A stretch of 20,167 nucleotides of DNA from Euryarchaeota archaeon UBA10 (GTDB lineage: Archaea > Thermoplasmatota > Poseidoniia > Poseidoniales > Poseidoniaceae). Under the pieces are notes generated by a model that had not been told where the DNA came from, ran no database searches, and saw only the letters and a program-made list of their open reading frames with translations. The stretch spans positions 15,123-35,289 of the forward strand of contig DAGO01000007.1 in NCBI GenBank assembly GCA_002498185.1. The letters run 5' to 3'. Shown here one piece after another: positions 14,889 to 20,167 of this stretch (position 1 is the first letter of the stretch; the number at the start of each line of letters is the position of its first letter). The position numbers were made by a program, and so were the translations under genes.

Positions 14889-14896
14889 GTATTCTT
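14889..14896 (+). promoter_or_regulatory. Possible TATA-like element for uvrC
   Basis: TGTATTCT is centred about 29 bases before the ATG at 14922, which would give a leaderless uvrC mRNA and supports that start over the upstream TTG (14865) and ATG (14898). Weak match to the consensus. Confidence 0.25.
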
Positions 14897-14921
14897 GATG
14901 GAATGTCACTACAAAGGTATC

Positions 14922-16646
14922 ATGCCGGTTACTCTGGACAAGGTGGATTTGCCGGCTAAGCCCGGAGTCTATCTGTTCCGAAACTCGGAGCAACGCGTCC
15001 TGTATGTCGGCAAAGCTACAATGCTATCGCAAAGAATTCGCTCCTATTTTTCATCGAATCCTGACCGCGCAATGATTCCTGAGTTGGTAAAAAATTCAGA
15101 TGACATAGAATGTATAATCACAAATTCTCCTCAAGAAGCCCTGATTCTAGAAAGGCAATTGATAAGGCAACACAGACCAAGATATAATTCAATGCTAAAG
15201 GACGACAAATCATATCCTTTCCTTGCATTAACAAAAGAAGAGTTCCCTCGGATACTGTACACCAGACACCCTCCAAAAAATTCGTGGCGTTGGGGCCCAT
15301 TCCCCAATGCAGGTGCTGCTAAGCAAGTCGTCCAATTACTTCGTAGGCATTTCGGAATCCGTGATTGCAAAGAATTACTTCCACAGGGTTGCCTAGCCAT
15401 GCACATAGGATTGTGCGCTGGGCCATGCATAGAAGCCGGAGATTACGCACAGCGTGTCAAGAATGTGAGAAGGATTCTGAACGGCGATGCCGGTGATTTA
15501 ATCGAAGAATTAGCAACTGAAATGGACAAATATTCTAAGGCTCAAGAATACGAGATTGCAGCCTCGATTAGAGATACTATCAAAGCTGTAAGAACAGTTA
15601 CTAGCCAACAAGTAATCCTATCAAAGGTATATCGAGAATGCGATGCAATAGGTATTGGAATCAAAGGCGACTTAGCCGCAATCGTCGTGATTCATGCGGA
15701 TGACGGAGTAATCAAAGGGCAGGAATCATGGCCATTGATCCATCGAGGCGATGAAGGTGATTCTGTTGCTAGATTCGTTGTAGAGCATTATGCAAATCGA
15801 AGACCACCCAAGATTTTGCTAACACCTATCCCACTATCTGATACAATACAAGGCTGGCTTAATGATAGGAGAGGCAGTAACGTGGACGTTAGAGTTCCCA
15901 TGCGAGGAGATTTTGTCACCTTAACCAATTTAGCAAGACAAAACGCGAGTATGCAAGTCGAGAGGATGTCAAACAAAGCATCTGGTTCACTAGAGCAGCG
16001 AGCTGCTGACGAAGCCGCAACATTGCTTTCAATGGACTCTTTAGACCACATTGTCTGTTTTGATATGGCCCAACTATTGGGAGATTCAAGAGTAGGTGCA
16101 AGCGTTTGCCTGCGCAATGGTAGACCAGCCAAAAAGGAGTATCGAACTTACACTGTTAAGGGCGATGCAATGGACGACCTGAGGATGATGAAAGAGGTCG
16201 TTGAAAGGTGGATAAAACGAGTCGAGGATTGGCCTGACTTACTCCTTATTGATGGAGGAGAAACCCATCTTGCAATCATTGCAAAACTGTTAGAAGAGCA
16301 TGGAGTCAGAGATAGGATGGAATTAGCAAGTCTTGCAAAACGAGAGGAGACAATTCACAGAGAAGGTCATGAAGATATTATCCTTGACCGCAGAGGCAGG
16401 ATTCTAGTTCATGCTAGAGATGAGGCACATCGTTTCGTGAACAAATTCCATAGAAAGAATAGAGCGAAAAAGAGATTGTCTGACCCTCTAGAGGGAGTAA
16501 GCGGATTAGGAGCGAAGAAGCTACAGTCGCTCATCCGCCATTTCGGTGGCAGGCAGGGAATCAAGCATGCTTCAGTTGCAGATTTGAAGACTGTACCCGG
16601 CATTGGGCCTTCACTAGCACAACGAATATTTGATTCGCTAAACTAA
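14922..16646 (+). CDS. uvrC: UvrC, excinuclease ABC subunit C
   Basis: Nuclease of UvrABC nucleotide excision repair; it joins the UvrB-DNA lesion complex and cuts on both sides of the damage. 574 residues. N-terminal GIY-YIG nuclease (about 12-95): PGVYLFRN, VLYVGKA, ALILERQLIRQHRPRYN. Four cysteines (149, 157, 165, 169) in the CLAMHIGLCAGPC region match those that hold a 4Fe-4S cluster in E. coli UvrC. UVR motif about 196-230 for UvrB contact. C-terminal RNase H-like nuclease: FDMAQ with Asp381, LLIDGGE with Asp444, RDEAHRFV with His503, all catalytic positions kept. Two helix-hairpin-helix motifs end the protein (GVSGLGAKKLQSL, TVPGIGPSLAQRI). ATG 14922 gives the usual start just before PGVYLF; an upstream TTG at 14865 is unlikely. 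UvrABC in mesophilic archaea is regarded as bacterial in origin. uvrA and uvrB are not in this window. Stop overlaps the next gene's stop. Confidence 0.96.
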   Translation: MPVTLDKVDLPAKPGVYLFRNSEQRVLYVGKATMLSQRIRSYFSSNPDRAMIPELVKNSDDIECIITNSPQEALILERQLIRQHRPRYNSMLKDDKSYPFLALTKEEFPRILYTRHPPKNSWRWGPFPNAGAAKQVVQLLRRHFGIRDCKELLPQGCLAMHIGLCAGPCIEAGDYAQRVKNVRRILNGDAGDLIEELATEMDKYSKAQEYEIAASIRDTIKAVRTVTSQQVILSKVYRECDAIGIGIKGDLAAIVVIHADDGVIKGQESWPLIHRGDEGDSVARFVVEHYANRRPPKILLTPIPLSDTIQGWLNDRRGSNVDVRVPMRGDFVTLTNLARQNASMQVERMSNKASGSLEQRAADEAATLLSMDSLDHIVCFDMAQLLGDSRVGASVCLRNGRPAKKEYRTYTVKGDAMDDLRMMKEVVERWIKRVEDWPDLLLIDGGETHLAIIAKLLEEHGVRDRMELASLAKREETIHREGHEDIILDRRGRILVHARDEAHRFVNKFHRKNRAKKRLSDPLEGVSGLGAKKLQSLIRHFGGRQGIKHASVADLKTVPGIGPSLAQRIFDSLN

Positions 16647-19600
16647 TTCCAAGGCTCATCATCATACATTGATAGGTCTTGGTCATCAGCGTACAAGTCG
16701 AAACCGCCACTACTTTTTGCCGTAGGGTCATAACCTGCACTTAAGGCAGCGAAATCAGAATCCGATAGCCCGCCTTTACCTGAACCGGCTGAAACGATCT
16801 TTGTCTCTGCAGCAGCAGCCAGTTCTCTCTTACGCTTCTTCTTCTTTCTTCTAGCTCGAACTCTCCACACGATAAGTGACAAAATTATGGTGGGATAAAT
16901 CCAGATTTGTGAGAGTACGTACCACCATGAGACCTTGACACTGAAGGTTATCTCCTCACCAGCAGCCAGCGATTCTAGTGATAGCGTAATTCTTTGTCTA
17001 CCATCAACTTCGTCAACCTTCTCCCAACCGTTAGCAGTCTGGAAATTTTCTAGAGTAATTCCATCAGGCATCAAGAAAGTTACTTCACCTCTCAAATCTG
17101 AAGGGCCTATTTCTGTCGGTTGAGCGTAATGCTCAAGCAAACGATAGGAAAATGAGTCGTCGTTTTCAAGTGGTTCTAAAGAGAATTCAAATGGCTCCCC
17201 GTTGTTGTCGATATCTAGACCAGAACCACTCATCTGCAAGGATGCAAGGCCGACGTTTGTCAGTAGATTCTGGAAGGAATTTACTGCATTGATTAACGGT
17301 GATTGAAGTGCGGTTACTACCCCAACTGTAGGTTCACCGTCAATGATTCCATTCCATCCATTTGTTACTCCCGCTTCAAATGTAAATTCAGGTATCTTGA
17401 CAGACAACCTAATTGGAGTTTCATCTCCAATAGAGGTTCCAATACCACCCAAATTTTCCAAGGAAGTTATGATTTGGATTCCTGACAAGTCAATCTCTAC
17501 AGCATCTTCTCTATTGCTTGCTTCTAATGCAGATTTATGCAATCTATTGGTTAATTCAATTCCCATTTGCTCAACTAATGCTTCGAGTCCTTCGGTTGTG
17601 AATTCAAAATTGAAATCTTCATCTCCGCTTAGATTCACATCATTTGTTATCGGTTCAGCAAGCCTACCTCCAATATCGAGTCCAAGCCTGATTAAATCTG
17701 AAGGAATTACTTCCAAGCTAACTGAGGTATCATCAGATTTTAACTCATCGAGAACCTCGTCTGGGATTTTGATTCGATAGACATCTACGGTCGCTGAAAA
17801 AGATGCTGTAAGGTCAATGCTTGGGCCCCATTCATTGAAATTTAAGTCGCTGACATCAAGTTCAACATCCAAGTCTATACAAGACCAATCCGCTTCATCC
17901 GCAGAGCATATCTCTTCACCATCAGAGTCAAGAATTGCGTGTCTTGGGTCGTATGAATTAGGGTCTCCGATTGAGATTGCTAAATCATCTACTCCGTTGG
18001 ACCTCTCGACTAGAACGATCGAACCATCTCCGGTAGATGTCTGGAGCCATTGTGGCAATATCAGCTCGAGTGTCAGTTCTGATGGAGGCAGGTCATTTGG
18101 AATCATGTCTTGAAGCAAATCTTGGCCAAATTCTGTTTCAATCGTCAACCCCGAATCTAGTATTCTCTGTAAATCACTCTCTTGTATAACATCGAGTAGG
18201 CCTGTCGAGTCGTCAACTTCTTGCTTGAGTAAATCCAACATGCGCAATTCAAAGGTGTTCGAAGAAGCACGCAGGTATATTGGATGGCTACCATCCATTG
18301 CATTTGGTCCCTCTACACAATAGTAGACCTGAGTCCCGGGGGGCAATGTTTCCGGGCATGAAACGTGAGTGAAATTCAGACCTCCTGCCGGTTCTGGAAT
18401 GCCAACAGGAAGTGATTGAGATACCCATGAAGGATTGCCTATTGTTACATCCCCCACTCCGGGAACTGCGCTTTCAATAGCATCTCCAACCAAATTCATC
18501 GGGAAATTATTCGTAAAATTATCTAAGTCAACCAAATCGCTTTGATATGCCAACCGTATCCCATCAGATGTGACCCATGGAATTTGAGCATTCTCAGTCA
18601 CATCAACTAGCGATATTCCCCAATCACTCATCGTAGCATCATCGATGTGATTGATTCCAGCAACAATGTCCACCCAAGCAGAATCTTCGTTGGACAAATC
18701 AAGAGTTACATGGAGTGTTATTCCAGTGTCTTCAGGGCCTATCTCGACACTACTGGTTTGAGTCGAGTTTCTGTGCCCAATCTCGACACTTGCGGTTTGA
18801 GTCAATCTCTCCCCTCCAATCGGAGCATCCAGATTATCAATTTCCCATTGTGCAGCCATGTAAGATGGCGGACCCTGCTTGATTACTCGAGTTCCTTCAG
18901 AATCTACAGACTTCACAGTCGCAAAGTCTGGCGGGTTTATCACGAATACCGAATTGTGCCCTGGTTCACTGAATAAGTCGAAATTGGAGGTAATGTCTGA
19001 GCCCATTACTAGCATACCGCGGTAAACTCTCTCCAAAGTTAGAGGATCTACACTTCCCAAATTGAAAGTCGAGGTTGACAGAGTCACGCTTGCCGTTACA
19101 GAGAAGCAAATTGGAGGGTCGAACACATTGTCCGATAGTCCTGCTTCAGATGCTGAATCCATACTCGGGTCATCGGTACAAGTGGTGGTTATTCCAGAAT
19201 TGGAAATCGAGTTTACATAATCTGTTGATATCGAATTAACTGAGCCGAACCCGCCAGAAAGCAATTCTTCTATCGTGTCATTGACCTCTAAAATCAACTT
19301 ATCTCTGACTGTTGGAGTGCCAGGTCCGGCTGTGGTTTGGTCGAAGTAATTACGAATTAAGTCTGCAGGTGCTCCATCTTGCGGGCTCATTCCCTCGGCA
19401 GCCAAAGCGGCATTCAGCAACGCTCCATCTAGACCCAGTGTCGTACGATTGAATTCATGCAGTGCCCAAGACATTTCCATATTGATTGTGGAAGTATCGA
19501 CTAAATCGAATTCGTAAATTCCCACAATCCAATCCTGTTGGTTTTCAGTTCCATCATCAGCCTTATCCCATGTGTCGCAAGTACCGCCATTCAATGTACA

Positions 19601-19687
19601 AGCTTGCATTCCTGTTGCGCTTGCGAAAGGGGCCAGTACAGATATTGCAAATATACTGACCAACGAAATTGCGAGCCCCCGATTCAT
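16643..19687 (-). CDS. Large secreted protein of unknown function with C-terminal membrane anchor
   Basis: 1014 residues from ATG 19687. Signal peptide 1-25 (MNRGLAISLVSIFAISVLAP... ending ASA). The exported part is about 890 residues, acidic, rich in Asp, Ser and Thr with few Cys, and predicted mainly beta with amphipathic helical stretches; no catalytic motif was recognised. Several sections have a lipid-transfer or assembly-factor-like alternation (for example DLIRLGLDIGGRL, ALVEQMGIELTNRL), but this is not evidence of function. A 13-residue duplication is present (QTASVEIG / QTSSVEIG). A membrane segment at about 923-941 is followed by a very basic stop-transfer stretch (RVRARRKKKKRKRE) and a 59-residue tail ending DLSMYDDEPWN. 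The N-terminal extension to ATG 19723 is less likely because the signal peptide starts at 19687. It overlaps the stop codon of uvrC tail to tail and is divergent from the Trm5/TYW2-like gene. Confidence 0.8.
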   Translation of the reverse strand: MNRGLAISLVSIFAISVLAPFASATGMQACTLNGGTCDTWDKADDGTENQQDWIVGIYEFDLVDTSTINMEMSWALHEFNRTTLGLDGALLNAALAAEGMSPQDGAPADLIRNYFDQTTAGPGTPTVRDKLILEVNDTIEELLSGGFGSVNSISTDYVNSISNSGITTTCTDDPSMDSASEAGLSDNVFDPPICFSVTASVTLSTSTFNLGSVDPLTLERVYRGMLVMGSDITSNFDLFSEPGHNSVFVINPPDFATVKSVDSEGTRVIKQGPPSYMAAQWEIDNLDAPIGGERLTQTASVEIGHRNSTQTSSVEIGPEDTGITLHVTLDLSNEDSAWVDIVAGINHIDDATMSDWGISLVDVTENAQIPWVTSDGIRLAYQSDLVDLDNFTNNFPMNLVGDAIESAVPGVGDVTIGNPSWVSQSLPVGIPEPAGGLNFTHVSCPETLPPGTQVYYCVEGPNAMDGSHPIYLRASSNTFELRMLDLLKQEVDDSTGLLDVIQESDLQRILDSGLTIETEFGQDLLQDMIPNDLPPSELTLELILPQWLQTSTGDGSIVLVERSNGVDDLAISIGDPNSYDPRHAILDSDGEEICSADEADWSCIDLDVELDVSDLNFNEWGPSIDLTASFSATVDVYRIKIPDEVLDELKSDDTSVSLEVIPSDLIRLGLDIGGRLAEPITNDVNLSGDEDFNFEFTTEGLEALVEQMGIELTNRLHKSALEASNREDAVEIDLSGIQIITSLENLGGIGTSIGDETPIRLSVKIPEFTFEAGVTNGWNGIIDGEPTVGVVTALQSPLINAVNSFQNLLTNVGLASLQMSGSGLDIDNNGEPFEFSLEPLENDDSFSYRLLEHYAQPTEIGPSDLRGEVTFLMPDGITLENFQTANGWEKVDEVDGRQRITLSLESLAAGEEITFSVKVSWWYVLSQIWIYPTIILSLIVWRVRARRKKKKRKRELAAAAETKIVSAGSGKGGLSDSDFAALSAGYDPTAKSSGGFDLYADDQDLSMYDDEPWN
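18741..18806 (-). repeat. 39-bp tandem duplication inside the 1014-aa surface-protein gene
   Basis: ATCTCGACAC at 18741-18750 recurs at 18780-18789, and GGTTTGAGTC at 18755-18764 recurs at 18794-18803, both with a 39-bp period. The change is in frame and yields a repeated 13-residue unit with core SVEIG. High DNA identity over 25 bases suggests a relatively recent slippage event. Confidence 0.7.
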
Positions 19688-19712
19688 GCTAACATATATT
19701 CTGTGGACTGGG

Positions 19713-19723
19713 ACATTTAACAT
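19713..19723. promoter_or_regulatory. Shared TATA-like element between the 1014-aa protein and Trm5/TYW2-like genes
   Basis: ACATTTAACAT lies 26-36 bases from the minus start (19687) and 23-33 bases from the plus start (19746), so it is almost exactly placed to serve leaderless transcripts both ways. A second A/T-rich stretch, AACATATATT (19691-19700), lies too close to the minus start but could serve the plus gene with a short leader. The spacer is only 58 bp. Confidence 0.4.
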
Positions 19724-19745
19724 GGTTTGCCCCTTACACGTGAAT

Positions 19746-20167
19746 ATGCCAACCTCTTATGCATACATATGCAGCAGAGGGGATGCATCTAGAGAATATG
19801 ACAGACTGAAGGATGAAGGCCAGCTGAACCGAGACTTGAAACCCATGCCTCATGGAGAGTTGATCGCTATACCTGTAACCTTCGGAGATTTAGAATTGGA
19901 ATTTCAAACTGTAGAGAGATTTAACCCTCATGACTCTCTGAAGAGAGTTCTATCAGACCCGCCAAAAAAGTGGGAAAAACTCGGAGATTTGGTCATCTTC
20001 CAACAAGGAACAGACACAACTGATTGGCCATTGGACAAAGTTGCTGAGGCGCTGAATTGTAACCGCTTGGCTATTCAAAATGAGATTGATTCCGGGATTG
20101 AGAGAAAATCTCAACTCGAATTAATCCATGGTGATGATGGCTGGGTAGTTCATCGAGAAAATTTCGT
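19746..20167 (+). CDS. Trm5/TYW2-like tRNA G37-pathway SAM enzyme, N-terminal part (runs off the right edge)
   Basis: The frame from ATG 19746 stays open for 140 codons to the window edge. The start (MPTSYAYICSRGDASREYDR, then LKDEGQLNRDLKP) resembles the N-terminal D1 domain of archaeal Trm5 and TYW2 proteins. Residues about 75-140 show the family's D2 start: WEKLGDLVIFQQGT, KVAEALNCNRLAI, RKSQLELIHGDDGWVVHREN. Trm5 makes N1-methylguanosine at position 37 of tRNA; TYW2/Taw2 transfers the aminocarboxypropyl group from S-adenosylmethionine in wybutosine synthesis. Both belong to COG2520-type class I Rossmann enzymes. The SAM-binding and catalytic motifs lie beyond the window, so the two cannot be told apart here. 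A GTGA sits just before the ATG, but leaderless start is also possible. Confidence 0.75.
   Translation, partial: MPTSYAYICSRGDASREYDRLKDEGQLNRDLKPMPHGELIAIPVTFGDLELEFQTVERFNPHDSLKRVLSDPPKKWEKLGDLVIFQQGTDTTDWPLDKVAEALNCNRLAIQNEIDSGIERKSQLELIHGDDGWVVHRENF

Noticed and set aside
14865..14921. Upstream TTG start (14865) for uvrC
   Set aside because: The added 19 residues do not resemble UvrC, and the family normally starts just before the PGVYLF motif.

Overview
The window looks like chromosomal DNA of a planktonic marine archaeon, most likely Marine Group II (Candidatus Poseidoniales, Thermoplasmatota) or a close relative. The pointers are moderate GC, tight packing with overlapping stop codons, giant secreted proteins built from thrombospondin type 3 (TSP3) calcium repeats, parallel beta-helices and PKD/Ig-like modules with one C-terminal membrane anchor, a bacterial-type UvrC, and a partial Trm5/TYW2-type tRNA methyltransferase. 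No marker rRNA or tRNA is present, so the taxonomic call is an inference from protein style.

Layout, left to right. At 1-560 (-) is the N-terminal part of a secreted protein that runs off the left edge. A divergent spacer (561-684) with a striking GC-rich palindrome separates it from a thiamine pyrophosphokinase (685-1263, +). Converging on that gene is a three-gene minus-strand operon, transcribed 5805 to 1238: a TSP3-repeat surface protein (818 aa), a secreted Ig-like protein with a C-terminal anchor (418 aa), and a membrane-anchored DUF4105 protein (286 aa). Their junctions are an 8-bp overlap and a 1-bp gap, each preceded by a Shine-Dalgarno-like sequence, so they are probably translated in a coupled way. 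Upstream on the same strand is a GT4 glycosyltransferase (5862-7136). It is divergent from a GT2 polyprenyl-phosphate hexose synthase-like enzyme (7220-7993, +).

Next come a 1519-aa beta-helix/PKD-like surface protein (8164-12723, -) with dozens of N-glycosylation sequons, and a winged-helix/STAND NTPase (12793-14835, -). The latter is divergent from uvrC (14922-16646, +). A 1014-aa secreted anchored protein of unknown function (16643-19687, -) overlaps uvrC tail to tail. Finally, a Trm5/TYW2-like gene starts at 19746 (+) and runs off the right edge.

The main theme is cell-surface construction: five secreted or membrane-anchored proteins (one partial), a DUF4105 enzyme-like protein, and two sugar transferases that could supply their glycans. 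Housekeeping genes (thiamine cofactor, nucleotide excision repair, tRNA modification) are interleaved. Several genes that head a transcript have a TATA-like A/T stretch about 25-34 bases before the start codon and no Shine-Dalgarno, as expected for leaderless archaeal transcripts. The two internal genes of the surface operon have clear Shine-Dalgarno-like sequences. The best candidate for an undescribed system is the TSP3 / Ig-like / DUF4105 operon. The wHTH-STAND protein beside uvrC is second. No CRISPR array, insertion sequence, tRNA or rRNA was seen, and no gene-free stretch exceeds about 170 bases.
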